A stretch of DNA of 56,394 bases from assembly GCA_964547995.1 (NCBI GenBank), contig CAZJRB010000037.1, positions 1 through 56,394 on the forward strand, given 5' to 3'. Of the stretch, positions 42,329 to 51,680 are shown piece by piece. Within the stretch, counting starts at the first letter, position 1, and every line of letters starts with the position of its first letter. The notes under the pieces were generated by a model that was given only the letters and a program-made list of their open reading frames with translations, was not told the origin of the DNA and searched no databases. Source of the DNA: CAZJRB01 sp964547995. GTDB taxonomy: Bacteria; Planctomycetota; Planctomycetia; Pirellulales; Thermoguttaceae. The position numbers were made by a program, and so were the translations under genes.

Positions 42329-42835
42329 ATGCGGCGAAAGGAAATCGTGGTCAATGACCTGATGCAGACGGGCTACCGGTATCTTTTGACGGAGCCGGCG
42401 GGACGGAATTTTGATCCGGAGTTTAAGCCGGAGCTTACGCCCAAACAGATGCTCGAACTGGGGGTCTTCGGCGGGAAGTATATGACCGACTGCCGGGCGG
42501 AGTTCCCCGCGAGCTGGTTCCAACATGCGGAACTCTCGCCCGGGCGGCACGATCCGGCGCTGAACTTCTTCGGCGTCAATGCCTCGAAGCCGTTGGCCTA
42601 CTGGCGCGAGAAGGGCTGGATCTGGGACGACGACCCGCGGGGGTGGTTCCAGTGGTACTGCCGGTATTACATGGGCAGGCGGTGCGAAGACGACCAGCGA
42701 CAGATCAAGCGGTGGAAGGCCATGCGGCGGCACATTGCCCAGGTTCGGAAACACTGCAAGAAGGGCGACCTCAACTGCCGCCGAAAGCAGCGCCAGGCAC
42801 TATTGCACTGGGCTTACGATAGCCGCACGCTATGA
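42329..42835 (+). CDS. Conserved uncharacterised protein with GVFGGKYMTD motif
   Basis: This 168-residue protein belongs, from memory, to a conserved family found in bacteria and some eukaryotes with the motifs LMQTGYRYLLTEPAG, LGVFGGKYMTDC, GVNASKPLAYW and WFQWYCRYYMGRR. It is rich in Trp, Tyr and Cys and looks globular and cytoplasmic. No catalytic signature is known to me. ATG 42329 follows a short purine-rich stretch. It lies just after the restriction gene but in a different style of codon use, so it may not belong to the island. Confidence 0.6.
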   Translation: MRRKEIVVNDLMQTGYRYLLTEPAGRNFDPEFKPELTPKQMLELGVFGGKYMTDCRAEFPASWFQHAELSPGRHDPALNFFGVNASKPLAYWREKGWIWDDDPRGWFQWYCRYYMGRRCEDDQRQIKRWKAMRRHIAQVRKHCKKGDLNCRRKQRQALLHWAYDSRTL

Positions 42836-42877
42836 TAGACGCAGGTCGCTCAACCCGAATTCACAAGGAGCAGCATA

Positions 42878-43444
42878 ATGAAGAAGCGATCCATAAAACC
42901 TTTCCGGCCGGTGTATCCGTCGCCGGCGGCGCTGGTGACTTCGGTTGGGGAGGATGGGCGGGCGAATATTATTACGCTCGGCGAGGTGTTTAATGTCAGT
43001 ATCAGCAAGCCGGTCATCCTGGGGATTGCCATTGCGAAACCGCGGTACTCGCACGAGCTGATCAGTGCGACGCGGGAGTACGTGGTCAACCTGCCGACGG
43101 CCGCGATGGTCGAGACGGTGGACCGGTGCGGCAACTGCTCGGGCCGCAAGGTGGACAAGTTCGCCGCGTTCGGCCTGACGGCGGTCCCGGCCGACAAGGT
43201 CCGCCCGCCGCTGATCGCCGAATGTCCGGTGAACATCGAGTGCCGGGTGATCGGCATCCAGAAGATCGGCGACCACGACCTGTTCCTGGGCGAGGCCCTG
43301 GCCGAACACGTCGCCGAGGAGGCCCTTGACGAGGACGGGAATGTCATGGTCGACCGGCTGGACCCGCTCTGCTACATGCACTCGGAGTTCTGGTCGTGCG
43401 CGAAGAAGCTCGGGCGGCACGGGTTTACGTGCCAGCATAGTTGA
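42878..43444 (+). CDS. Flavin reductase-like FMN-binding protein
   Basis: This 188-residue protein is a flavin-reductase split-barrel: ALVTSVGEDGRANIITLGE, GIAIAKPRYSHELI and YVVNLPTAAM are the FMN-binding elements, and it has several conserved cysteines (CGNCSG, ECPVNIECRV). It may reduce flavins or bind FMN in an unknown redox step. The start has a purine-rich ribosome site. It is followed by the 22-bp tandem repeat and converges on the sialate esterase gene. Confidence 0.82.
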   Translation: MKKRSIKPFRPVYPSPAALVTSVGEDGRANIITLGEVFNVSISKPVILGIAIAKPRYSHELISATREYVVNLPTAAMVETVDRCGNCSGRKVDKFAAFGLTAVPADKVRPPLIAECPVNIECRVIGIQKIGDHDLFLGEALAEHVAEEALDEDGNVMVDRLDPLCYMHSEFWSCAKKLGRHGFTCQHS

Positions 43445-43541
43445 GGGTTGAGGGGGGGGAAGCGACACGGCTGGGTGCCATGGTCCACGCTTGCGTGGCC
43501 ATGCACGTGGAACTTGCGAGCACTTGTGGACACATGCCCAC

Positions 43542-43636
43542 GGCGAGCGTGGGCATGGCACCCGGCGAGCGTGGGCATGGCACCCGGCGAGCGTGGGCAT
43601 GGCACCCGGCCCACGGCGAGCGTGGGCATGGTGCCC
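43542..43636. repeat. 22-bp tandem repeat, four copies
   Basis: Unit GGCGAGCGTGGGCATGGCAC plus CC repeats at 43542, 43564 and 43586, then, after 7 bases, at 43615 with a CA-to-TG change. There are no spacers, so it is not a CRISPR. It lies between convergent genes. A CCACGCTTGCGTGG hairpin precedes it. Confidence 0.85.
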
Positions 43637-43656
43637 GGCACGGCACCCGGCGGAAA

Positions 43657-45585
43657 TCATCGCTCCCGGGCTTTTCTTTCTTTTTCGTATTTTTCCTTGT
43701 GCTCGTCGATGAAGGCCTGGGCTTCTTTCAGGCGTCGCATGGTGTCGTCGAGACGGAGTTCCTTCTGGGCCTCGTGGCGGTGACGGCGGGCGAGTTCGCG
43801 GGGTGGTATTGAGTCGTCGCCGGGGAACTTCTTGGGGACTTCTTCCATCTTCCAGTCGTCGCTGCGCTGTGTGGCAAAGGGCAGATCGTTATGATCGGCG
43901 GCCTGAAGATTACCCATGGGGTTGCGGCCCCAGGCGTAGCGGAAATGGATCGGCTTGGGGACATGGGGACTGCTGAGGACAATTACCCTTCGATCTGTCT
44001 GCGGACGGTTGTGCCGGTCCTTTCCGGTCACGAGCCACTGGGCGTCGGCGGGTTGGAATCTACGGTCTTCTCCGGCGATGGCGAAGCCGACAATCGGTCC
44101 GTCGTCGACGGGTCGGACATGGGTATCCATTTTCAGGATGATTCGTCCGTCCTCGACCTTCATTTCCGTGTACATCGGGGGCTTCCACTTGATTTCCCTT
44201 TCGAATCCGTACTGCGTGGCTAGCGCCCAGGCAGCCGTGCGTTCGCCGACCGGGATCTTCAACTGGGGGTGATACCAGGAGCGGCGTTTGTCGAAACTGC
44301 TGACGAACCCGATGTTCTTGTCGCCCGCCTTGTAAAAATCGAGAAAGGTCTTGTACTGGGCCTCGCGGATGTAGATTCCGTCGTTGACCATTTTTTCGAG
44401 GTAGTCGTCCCGCGTTTGCGGCGGCCCGGCCGTGCAGAGCGAGATGATGCCAAAGGGCATTTCCGGATCGTTGAAAGCCGCTCGCCAGGCGGTGATCATC
44501 TTGCCGAAGATCTGGTAGTACATCGCCGCACCGGCGGAACCGCTGCCCAGGGCATTGTTGTACCCCTGGTGGAAAATTGCACCCTTGACGGGAAAACCGG
44601 CAATGGGGGCGATCATGCTGCTGTAACAGTTTCCGGGACGGTTTCGATCCATCGCCGGACCGGGACGCAGGTCGGTCGGGGCCTTCCGGTCGGGAGGAAT
44701 CTCCTTGCCCTCCTTCTTCCTATTTTTGACCCAGTTCTCGAACCCCTTGATCCGGCGTTCGAGGTCTGCCTTGGGATCCCACTCGGCGATCTTCTCGTCC
44801 CACTCGGCGAGTTTTGCACTGACTTCCGGGGTATCGATCTTCCTGAGCACCTCCATGGGCGTCCAGGTTTCGACGGTCGTGCCGCCGCGGGACGTGTCGA
44901 TCACGCCGATGGGGACCCGGGACGCTATGTGGATGCGGCGAGCGAATACGTAGCCGATCGCGGAAAGCTCTTTTGCGATTTCGGGCGAGCAGACGTCCCA
45001 ATCGCCTTTGCGGAAATGTCGGCCGGACCAGCCGCTCCACTCGTGGAGCCGCGGAAAACCTTTCTTCTCTTTGGGGCCTTCTTGGGCGGGAATGGTCAGG
45101 ATTCGGATTTGCGGGAAGTTGGCGGAGACGATTTCGAGTCTTCCCTGTTCGACGTGCTGGAGTGGTTCTTCCATGTTGCTCTGTCCGCCCAGGACCCAGA
45201 CGTCGCCGATGAGGATGTTTTCGAGGGCGAGCGTTTTCTCTTTGCCCTGCACGGTCATTTTCTGCGGAGTGGAGTTCGCTTTCATCGCAGGAAATGTGAC
45301 TTTCCATGATCGGTCTTTCGCCGCGGTTGCTGTCTGCTTCTGACCGGCGAACGAGACGGTTACTTTTTCGCCCGGGGCGGCCCATCCCCAAACGGAGATC
45401 GGTTTGTCGCGTTGCAGGACCATGTTCGTCTGGAACAGATTATGGACACAAAGGCCTTCGCCGATCGCGGGGACATCGATGACGTCCTCTTTCGGCATTT
45501 TCTCCTTTTCTGCCGATGTCGCTTGCCCGGCGATAAGGCCGAAAAGAAGGACGGGTAAGAAGTGAAATGACATTTTGTTCCGCAT
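43657..45585 (-). CDS. Secreted sialate O-acetylesterase-like SGNH hydrolase
   Basis: This 642-residue secreted enzyme has a signal peptide (PVLLFGLIAGQATSA), an N-terminal beta-sandwich (NLFQTNMVLQRDKPISVWGWAAPGE), and the SGNH block GDVWVLGGQSNME with nucleophile S136. The FHQGYNNA motif supplies conserved later residues. A C-terminal beta-sandwich and a charged tail (KEKYEKERKARER) follow. It probably removes acetyl groups from sialic-acid-like sugars on polysaccharide. ATG 45585 has AGAGGAGAAAC upstream. It is transcribed alone and just ahead of the YjbQ gene's end. Confidence 0.85.
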   Translation of the reverse strand: MRNKMSFHFLPVLLFGLIAGQATSAEKEKMPKEDVIDVPAIGEGLCVHNLFQTNMVLQRDKPISVWGWAAPGEKVTVSFAGQKQTATAAKDRSWKVTFPAMKANSTPQKMTVQGKEKTLALENILIGDVWVLGGQSNMEEPLQHVEQGRLEIVSANFPQIRILTIPAQEGPKEKKGFPRLHEWSGWSGRHFRKGDWDVCSPEIAKELSAIGYVFARRIHIASRVPIGVIDTSRGGTTVETWTPMEVLRKIDTPEVSAKLAEWDEKIAEWDPKADLERRIKGFENWVKNRKKEGKEIPPDRKAPTDLRPGPAMDRNRPGNCYSSMIAPIAGFPVKGAIFHQGYNNALGSGSAGAAMYYQIFGKMITAWRAAFNDPEMPFGIISLCTAGPPQTRDDYLEKMVNDGIYIREAQYKTFLDFYKAGDKNIGFVSSFDKRRSWYHPQLKIPVGERTAAWALATQYGFEREIKWKPPMYTEMKVEDGRIILKMDTHVRPVDDGPIVGFAIAGEDRRFQPADAQWLVTGKDRHNRPQTDRRVIVLSSPHVPKPIHFRYAWGRNPMGNLQAADHNDLPFATQRSDDWKMEEVPKKFPGDDSIPPRELARRHRHEAQKELRLDDTMRRLKEAQAFIDEHKEKYEKERKARER

Positions 45586-45635
45586 CTTGTTTCTCCTCTA
45601 ACGGGTAAGAAATGGTCTGAAGTAGCGAGACATGC

Positions 45636-46052
45636 CTATTCTCCCATCACGGTTACCACGACGGTTCGCTGACGTGGACGGACGTCGCAGTCGATGTGGA
45701 AGATTTGCTGCCACGTGCCGAGCACCGGGCGGCCTTCGGCGATCGGGACCGACAGCGAAGGGCCCATCAGGGTTGCCTGGAGGTGCGAGTGGCCGTTGCC
45801 GTCGTGCCATGCCTGTTCGTGGCCGTAGTTGCGGCTGGGAGGCAGGAGCCGGTCGAGTTGCTCGGGGACGTCGCGGACCAGGCCCGGCTCGAACTCGACG
45901 ACGCTGACGGCCGACGTGCTGCCGACGGCAAACACCTGGGCGACGCCGGTGCCGATCTTCGAGTTCTCGACGGCCTCGGCGACCATGCCGGTCAGGTCGT
46001 GCATGTCGCCGTGTTTGGTGGTTTGGAAGGTGAATTGCTGTTGATGGACCAT
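45636..46052 (-). CDS. YjbQ/UPF0047-family protein
   Basis: This 138-residue protein is a YjbQ-family member (secondary thiamine-phosphate synthase by annotation; role mostly unproven). Motifs are GMVAEAVENSKIGTGVAQVFAVGSTSAV and HDGNGHSHLQATLMGPSLSVPI, with LGTWQQIFHIDCD near the end. ATG 46052 starts the family core; the longer frame to 46157 reads through the G-rich gap. It lies 50 bases upstream of the sialate esterase on the same strand and may share its transcript. Confidence 0.85.
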   Translation of the reverse strand: MVHQQQFTFQTTKHGDMHDLTGMVAEAVENSKIGTGVAQVFAVGSTSAVSVVEFEPGLVRDVPEQLDRLLPPSRNYGHEQAWHDGNGHSHLQATLMGPSLSVPIAEGRPVLGTWQQIFHIDCDVRPRQRTVVVTVMGE

Positions 46053-46355
46053 GGCTGGGGGCTGGGGGTTGGGAGGTTGGAAGGTTTCGGGTTCAGGAAC
46101 AGAGGAGCAGGGGAGCAGGGGAACAAAAGCGGGGGTTTCTTCAACACAAAGTGCCATGTATGATAGTCGCTGCCGCCCTGGACGGCAACGGCCTGTCCGG
46201 CGGGCGGTTTTCGGGTAGAATCACCTTCCTGGATGCCGGAAAACGGGAGAGCAAGGGAACAAGAAAGATGAAAAGACAAACTCCCTCTCTCTTCCTCTCC
46301 TGCTCTCCTGCTCCCCTGCTCCCCTGTTCTCCTGCTCTGGACGCCAGTGGATCCC
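46053..46355. other. Divergent gap with G-rich and CT-rich repeats
   Basis: No gene is seen. It holds a GGGGCTGGGGGTTGGGAGG run, a GAGCAGGGGAGCAGGGG repeat and its complement CCTGCTCCCCTGCTCCCCTG (46308-46327), so the two halves could pair over the gap. Confidence 0.45.
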
Positions 46356-47078
46356 ATGCCTGAGACTTTCTCCAACAACCACCTGCTCCGGTTGGAACAC
46401 GTCGACAAGACGTTCCAGATGGGGGAAGTCTTGGTTCGGGCGGTCCGCGACGCCACGCTCGAGGTCCGCGAGGGGGAGTTCCTGGTCATGACCGGGCCGA
46501 GCGGGTCGGGTAAATCGACGATCCTGAACATCGTCGGGGGGCTCGACACGGTCACCGCCGGCAGGGTCTGGTTCCGCAGCCGCGACATGACGGCTTTCAC
46601 GCCCGGGGAGCTGACCCTGTATCGCCGCGACACGGTCGGTTTCGTCTTCCAGTTCTACAACCTCGTGCCGAATCTCTCGGCCGAGGAGAACGTGATGGTC
46701 TCGACCGAGCTGAGCAACGACCCGATGGACCCGGCCGAGGCGTTGCGGCTGGTCGATCTGGACGACCGGCGACACCATTTTCCGGCACAGCTTTCCGGCG
46801 GCGAGCAGCAGCGGGTGGCCATCGCCAGGGCCTTGGCCAAGAACCCGGCGCTGCTGCTGTGCGACGAGCCGACCGGGGCGCTGGACTTCACCACCGGCAA
46901 GCGCGTGCTCCGGATGCTCGTCGATCTGAAGAAGGAACTCGGCAAGACGATTGTCCTGATCACGCACAACTCGGCGATAGCCCCGGTTGCCGACCGCGTG
47001 ATCCGCCTGCGCAGCGGCCAGGTGGTCGAGGTCCGCGACAATCCCGAACCGACCCCGCCCGAGGAGATCACCTGGTGA
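46356..47078 (+). CDS. ABC exporter ATPase (LolD/MacB-type)
   Basis: This 240-residue ATPase drives an FtsX-type permease. It shows Walker A GPSGSGKST, the Q-loop FVFQFYNLVPNLSAEENV, signature LSGGEQQRVAIARALA, Walker B LLLCDEPTGALD and H-loop LITHN. ATG 46356 is better than the GTG at 46347 because it is closer to the family N-terminus. Its stop overlaps the permease start (GTGA). With the permease and adaptor it forms a MacB-like export operon. Confidence 0.93.
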   Translation: MPETFSNNHLLRLEHVDKTFQMGEVLVRAVRDATLEVREGEFLVMTGPSGSGKSTILNIVGGLDTVTAGRVWFRSRDMTAFTPGELTLYRRDTVGFVFQFYNLVPNLSAEENVMVSTELSNDPMDPAEALRLVDLDDRRHHFPAQLSGGEQQRVAIARALAKNPALLLCDEPTGALDFTTGKRVLRMLVDLKKELGKTIVLITHNSAIAPVADRVIRLRSGQVVEVRDNPEPTPPEEITW

Positions 47079-49453
47079 GTGTGCTCGACCGCAAACTGGG
47101 CCGCGAGCTTTGGGACTCGCTCTGGCTGCTGCTGGCGATCACCAGCATCATCGCGGTCGGGGTGGCGTGTTTCGTGTCGATGGGTTCGTCGTACAACAAC
47201 TTGCGGCAGGCGAAATCGCGCTATTACACACAATGCCGGATGGCCGATTTTTCGATCGAGCTGAAGAAGGTGCCGCTGGCGGAGCTGGCGCCGGTGGCGG
47301 AACTGCCGGGCGTGACGGCGATCCGCCCGCGCATCCGGTTTGCCGCGACGGTCGCCTTGGAGGACAATCCGCGGCCGCTGAACGGCCTGGTCCTTTCGCT
47401 GCCCGACCGCCGCGAGCCGGTGATCGACGACATCGTGCTGCGCCAGGGCGGCTACTTCACCGACCGGCGGGACAACGAGGTCATCGTCAACGAGAAATTC
47501 GCCGAAACGCACCGCCTGAAGCCGGGCGATTGGATCCATCTCGTGTTGAACAACCGCCGGCAGGAGTTGTTTGTCGTCGGCACCGCCATCAGCAGCGAGT
47601 TCGTCTACCTGATGGGGCCGGGTACCATCATGCCCGACCCGGAACACTACGGCGTCTTCTACATCAAGCAGACGTACGCGGAAGACGTGTTCGATTTTGA
47701 CGGCGCGGCCAACCAGGTCGTCGGGCTGTTGGCGCCGGACGTGCGGGACCACCCGAACCTCATCCTGCGTCGGGCGGAGCAGATCCTTGCGCCGTACGGC
47801 GTGTTCACGACCACGCCGCTGGCCGACCAGCCGTCGAACAAGATGATCAGCCAGGAGATCGAGGGTCTGCGGGCGGTGGCCATTTTCATGCCGGCCATTT
47901 TTCTCGCGGTCGCGGCGCTGGTGCTCAACGTGCTGCTGACGAGGCTGGCCGACCAGCAGCGGACCGTCGTCGGGACGCTCAAGGCCCTGGGCTACTCCGA
48001 CCGCCAGGTGTTCATGCACTTCCTGAAGTTCGGGTTGACGATCGGGATCACCGGCGGGTTGCTCGGCTGCGTGGCCGGATACGGTTTGGCCGAACTGATG
48101 ACCATGGAATACCGGAAATACTTCGAGTTTCCCGAACTGAATAACCATTTCTACTTCGGATTGCAGTCGGCGGGCGTTTTGATCAGCGTGCTGTGCGCGG
48201 TCGTCGGCAGCGTCCGCGGCACCCGGGCGGTGCTGCGGTTGCGCCCGGCCGAGGCGATGCGTCCGAAGCCGCCGAGACAGGGCGGCGCCGTGTTGCTCGA
48301 ACACGCCGTGTGGTTCTGGCGCCGGCTCAGCAGCGGGTGGCGGATGGTCCTGCGGGGGATCGTCCGCAATCGCGTGCGGACCGCCGCCGGGGTCTTCGCC
48401 GCCGCCATGGGGGCTTCGGTGCTCGTCGCCGGATTCATGATGACCGAGGCGACCTTCTACCTGATCGACTTCCAGTTCAAATGGATCCAGCGGAGCGACT
48501 TCGAGCTGGCGCTGAAGGGCGAACGGGGGGAAGACGCCTTGTTCGAAGCGGCCCGGCTACCGGGCGTCGATCGGGCGGAACCGACGCTGAACGTCGCGTG
48601 TACCTTTTTCAACGGCCCGTATCGCAAAAAGGGAGGCATCACCGGCCTGGCGTCGGATGCAACGTTGACCGTCCCACGCGACCGCCGGGCGCGGCCGATC
48701 CGCATCCCGTCGGCCGGGCTCGCCATGAGCCGCAAACTGGCCGAAATCCTGCACCTCGAGCACGGCGATACCGTTGGACTGCGGACGATCAAGGGTGAAC
48801 GGCGGACCTACGAGGTTCCCGTCGTCGAGATTGCCGACAGTTATATGGGCACTGCCGTCTACGCCGACATCGAATACCTCAGCCGGTTGCTCGGCGAGGA
48901 ATTCGTCATGACCGGCGTGCAACTGAAGACCGATCGCAAGGCGGAAAACATGGCGGCACTGTTCCGCGAGTTGAAGCAACTGCCGGGCCTGGAAGCGGTT
49001 ACCTCGCGGCTCGACATGATTAAGAGTCTCGAGGAGACGGTCATCCGGAACATGGGGGTTTTCATCGGGATGATCGTCGTTTTCGCCGGGATCGTCTTCT
49101 TCGGGAGCATCCTGAACGCCTCGCTGGTGAGCCTGGCCGAGCGCCGGCGGGAACTGGCCACGCTGCGGGTGCTCGGCTACGGGCCGTGGCAGATCGGCTC
49201 GCTGATGCTCCGCGAGAGTATGATCGTTACCCTGATCGGGACGGTGTTGGGGATGCCGATCGGATACATGCTCACGGTCGGCATGGCCAGGCTTTACGAC
49301 ACCGAGATGTTCCGTTTTCCGGTGGTCTGTTCGGCCGGCACGTTCGTTTGGACCGTTGTGCTGGCGGTGGTGTTCACGTTCGCCGCCCACCTGTTCGTAC
49401 AACGGTCGGTACACAAGATGGACTGGTTGGAGGCGCTGCAGGCGAAGGAGTAG
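47075..49453 (+). CDS. FtsX-type ABC permease, MacB-like
   Basis: This 792-residue permease has a two-fold FtsX layout: TM1 (15-38), a large extracytoplasmic domain (40-265), TM2-4 (about 275-400), a second TM, a second large domain (about 470-650), and three C-terminal TM helices. Signatures are TLKALGYSDRQVF and TLRVLGYGPWQIG at the FtsX helices. GTG 47075 overlaps the ATPase stop as GTGA. It probably moves lipoproteins, peptides or lipids with the ATPase and the HlyD-like partner. A duplicated FtsX unit in one chain fits the MacB/LolCE class. Confidence 0.9.
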   Translation: MSVLDRKLGRELWDSLWLLLAITSIIAVGVACFVSMGSSYNNLRQAKSRYYTQCRMADFSIELKKVPLAELAPVAELPGVTAIRPRIRFAATVALEDNPRPLNGLVLSLPDRREPVIDDIVLRQGGYFTDRRDNEVIVNEKFAETHRLKPGDWIHLVLNNRRQELFVVGTAISSEFVYLMGPGTIMPDPEHYGVFYIKQTYAEDVFDFDGAANQVVGLLAPDVRDHPNLILRRAEQILAPYGVFTTTPLADQPSNKMISQEIEGLRAVAIFMPAIFLAVAALVLNVLLTRLADQQRTVVGTLKALGYSDRQVFMHFLKFGLTIGITGGLLGCVAGYGLAELMTMEYRKYFEFPELNNHFYFGLQSAGVLISVLCAVVGSVRGTRAVLRLRPAEAMRPKPPRQGGAVLLEHAVWFWRRLSSGWRMVLRGIVRNRVRTAAGVFAAAMGASVLVAGFMMTEATFYLIDFQFKWIQRSDFELALKGERGEDALFEAARLPGVDRAEPTLNVACTFFNGPYRKKGGITGLASDATLTVPRDRRARPIRIPSAGLAMSRKLAEILHLEHGDTVGLRTIKGERRTYEVPVVEIADSYMGTAVYADIEYLSRLLGEEFVMTGVQLKTDRKAENMAALFRELKQLPGLEAVTSRLDMIKSLEETVIRNMGVFIGMIVVFAGIVFFGSILNASLVSLAERRRELATLRVLGYGPWQIGSLMLRESMIVTLIGTVLGMPIGYMLTVGMARLYDTEMFRFPVVCSAGTFVWTVVLAVVFTFAAHLFVQRSVHKMDWLEALQAKE

Positions 49454-49691
49454 TGGCTAGTGGATAGTGGATAGTGAGGGTACGCGGGTTTTTTCACAAG
49501 CTCTGAGCACACAGCAGCCGGGATGCGACACTCAGGGTTTGTGAAAGAATCCCCGGCTCGTATCGGGGATCTCAGTACGCGGTACTGAGGGTTCGGGGTT
49601 CAGGGTTCAGGACTGGTTCAGGACTCTGAGGACACGTTTGCAGGGAAATCCTGAACCCTACCCACTACCCACTACCTCTCCGGAGTTCACC
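49454..49691. other. Gap with stacked short repeats before the adaptor gene
   Basis: It holds GTGGCTAGTGGATAGTG units (49454-49475), an inverted repeat TTCACAAGCTCTGAG with CTCAGGGTTTGTGAA, a perfect hairpin CTCAGTAC with GTACTGAG (49571-49589), and GGGTTCAGG units. No gene is seen. Confidence 0.55.
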
Positions 49692-51110
49692 ATGAAAACG
49701 CAAACCATAGTCATCGTGGCCGGGATCATTCTCGGGCTCTTGATCGTTGGGGGCATTGTCCACAGCATGTCCGCCGGCTTGCCGGTCGAGGCGGCGGCGG
49801 CCGAGATCGGCCCGATCCGCCAGTTTGTCGACGAGCGCGGCATGACGCGGCTGCCGAAAACGTACCTGATCACCATGCCCAACGCCGGCCGGATCGAGGC
49901 AATTCCCCTGCACGAAGATGCCCCGGTGACCAAGGGCCAGGTCGTTGCCCGGATTGTCCCCCGCGATCTGGAACTGGCGGTCGAAGAAGCCACTGCGGCG
50001 GTCAAGCGGCTCGAAGCCAGCATCATCGAAACCGGGGATACAACGGTCGAAGACGTTGCGAAGGAACAGACGGAACACTTCGATGAATCAATGGCGGAAA
50101 CCGTCAAAGCGGCAGAAAATCGAATGGAGGCCGGCAAGGCCAAGGATGACTACGCCGAGCAAGACTACCAGCGCATTTACGCATTGGCAAAGAGGGGTAC
50201 GGTGACGCAAGATGCGCTGGAACAAGCCCGCGTGCGAAGAGTCCAGGCCAAAGTCGACTATCGACAGGACCAGTTGGTTTGGAATGCAACAAAAGCCATG
50301 AAGGCGGCTACCTACTTGATGCCCAAGATGGTCGATCTGTACATCAAACGCAAGACCACGCTTACCAAGGACGTGCTCGATAAGCAGAAATACGAGGCCG
50401 AAGTCCAGCTCGACAGGGTGCTCCAGGATCAGGATCGCGGCACGATGTGCAGCCCCGTCGACGGCGTCGTGCTGAAGCGTTCCGTCAGCAACGAGCGTTA
50501 TCTGGGGGCCGGCGAGACGTTGCTCGAGATCGGGCGAATGGAAGACCTCGAGGTCGAGGCCGATATCCTCAGCCTCGACGTTGGGGATACCAAGGAAGGC
50601 GACCCGGTGGAGATCTACGGCCCGGCGATCGGCAAGACCCCCGCCCGCGGCACCGTGTACCGCATCTACCCCGCCGGATTTACCAAGGTCAGCTCGCTGG
50701 GGGTCGAGCAGCAGCGCGTGAAGATCATCATCCACTTCGACCCGGACGACTTGCGGCGGCTTCGCGAAGAGCAGGACCTGGGGGTCGGCTACCGGGTCCG
50801 CGTGAAGATTACCACGGCCGAGAAGCCCGACGCGCTGGTCATCCCCCGCAGCGCCTTGTTCCGCGGCCCCCGGGGGCAGCGGCAGGTCTACGTCGTCCGG
50901 CGAGGCAGAGCGATTATCGAGGACGTCGAGGTCGGCCTGGAGAACGACAAGGAAGCCGAAATCACTTCAGAAAACTTGAAACCGGGCGACCAGGTCGTCC
51001 TCGCACCCGAGAGCAAGCTGACCGACGGCGCCCGGGTAACGGTCAAGCAACGAAAGCAGGCCGAGGCTTCGCAACCGGAACCCGCACGAGCCGAAACCCC
51101 AGGGGCATAA
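49692..51110 (+). CDS. HlyD/MFP adaptor of the MacB-like exporter
   Basis: This 472-residue membrane-fusion protein has one N-terminal TM helix (TIVIVAGIILGLLIVGG), two lipoyl-like halves (APVTKGQVVARIVPRDLE; GVVLKRSVSNERYLGAG) flanking an unusually long coiled coil (about 100-260) and a C-terminal beta-barrel (PDALVIPRSALFRGPRGQRQVYVV). ATG 49692 follows GGAG. It sits 238 bases after the permease, so it is the third gene of the export system, but a separate promoter is possible. It probably connects the permease to an outer-membrane channel. Confidence 0.88.
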   Translation: MKTQTIVIVAGIILGLLIVGGIVHSMSAGLPVEAAAAEIGPIRQFVDERGMTRLPKTYLITMPNAGRIEAIPLHEDAPVTKGQVVARIVPRDLELAVEEATAAVKRLEASIIETGDTTVEDVAKEQTEHFDESMAETVKAAENRMEAGKAKDDYAEQDYQRIYALAKRGTVTQDALEQARVRRVQAKVDYRQDQLVWNATKAMKAATYLMPKMVDLYIKRKTTLTKDVLDKQKYEAEVQLDRVLQDQDRGTMCSPVDGVVLKRSVSNERYLGAGETLLEIGRMEDLEVEADILSLDVGDTKEGDPVEIYGPAIGKTPARGTVYRIYPAGFTKVSSLGVEQQRVKIIIHFDPDDLRRLREEQDLGVGYRVRVKITTAEKPDALVIPRSALFRGPRGQRQVYVVRRGRAIIEDVEVGLENDKEAEITSENLKPGDQVVLAPESKLTDGARVTVKQRKQAEASQPEPARAETPGA

Positions 51111-51187
51111 AGCCGCGACCGCTGGTCGCGCCGATCCGAATCGCGAAACGCTTCGACGCCGTGCGCGACCGACGGTCGCGGCTTTAC
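51107..51187. repeat. Long inverted repeat, family B copy 2
   Basis: Arms 51108-51131 and 51163-51186 are complementary over 24 bases with two mismatches around a 31-base loop. It shares AAAGCCGCGACC arm sequence with 33394-33480 and again lies between convergent genes. The HlyD-like stop (51108-51110) is within its left arm. Confidence 0.82.
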
Positions 51188-51197
51188 AGCGGCGGGT

Positions 51198-51575
51198 TCA
51201 TTGCCCTTCCGCGGTGCGTTCCGGGTCGATGCGTCTGACGAAGCCGTCCGACTCGTAGTGAAGCCGGAAGGCATGGTCCCCGAAGAGGAATGTGATCGGA
51301 CTTCGCCAAACGAAACGTTCTTCCCCGTCGCTGATTTTCTCGCGCTTCGGCGATCCCTTCAACAGTGCATCGACGTCCTTTTTATAGAGGTTGGCCGTGT
51401 CAACGCCATTGCCGACCGCGTGGAACGAATCCTCGAAATCGGATTGCACACGAGATTCCATGAAGTACAGCAGCACGGCCACGACCAGGACGGCCAGCAG
51501 GACGGCGCGGGTTCCCCACTGAAATGCATAGTTTGGTTTCTTCGCGGCGGGCTGACGTTCGGATGGTTCGCTCAT
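51198..51575 (-). CDS. Hypothetical membrane-anchored protein
   Basis: This 125-residue protein has one TM helix (TRAVLLAVLVVAVLLYFM) near the N-terminus, then an extracytoplasmic part with SDFEDSFHAVGNGVD, and a C-terminal strand pair (EERFVWRSPITFLFGDHAFRLHYE). I recognise no family. It lies 105 bases downstream of the NfeD-type gene on the same strand and may be in its operon. Confidence 0.55.
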   Translation of the reverse strand: MSEPSERQPAAKKPNYAFQWGTRAVLLAVLVVAVLLYFMESRVQSDFEDSFHAVGNGVDTANLYKKDVDALLKGSPKREKISDGEERFVWRSPITFLFGDHAFRLHYESDGFVRRIDPERTAEGQ

Positions 51576-51680
51576 GAGATCGGGCTCCCGGGAGTGGGAT
51601 GAAGATTACAGGTGCGTGCGGATGATTTTACTCCACCCGGGGCCGGCGTGCAACAGGGAACCCCCTGGCTCCCCGCGGTT

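Noticed and set aside
43542..43636. Possible CRISPR array
   Set aside because: The 22-bp units are contiguous, with no spacers and no cas genes nearby.
46655..48304. 549-residue minus-strand frame
   Set aside because: It is antisense to the ABC ATPase and permease and rich in His, Arg and Gln.
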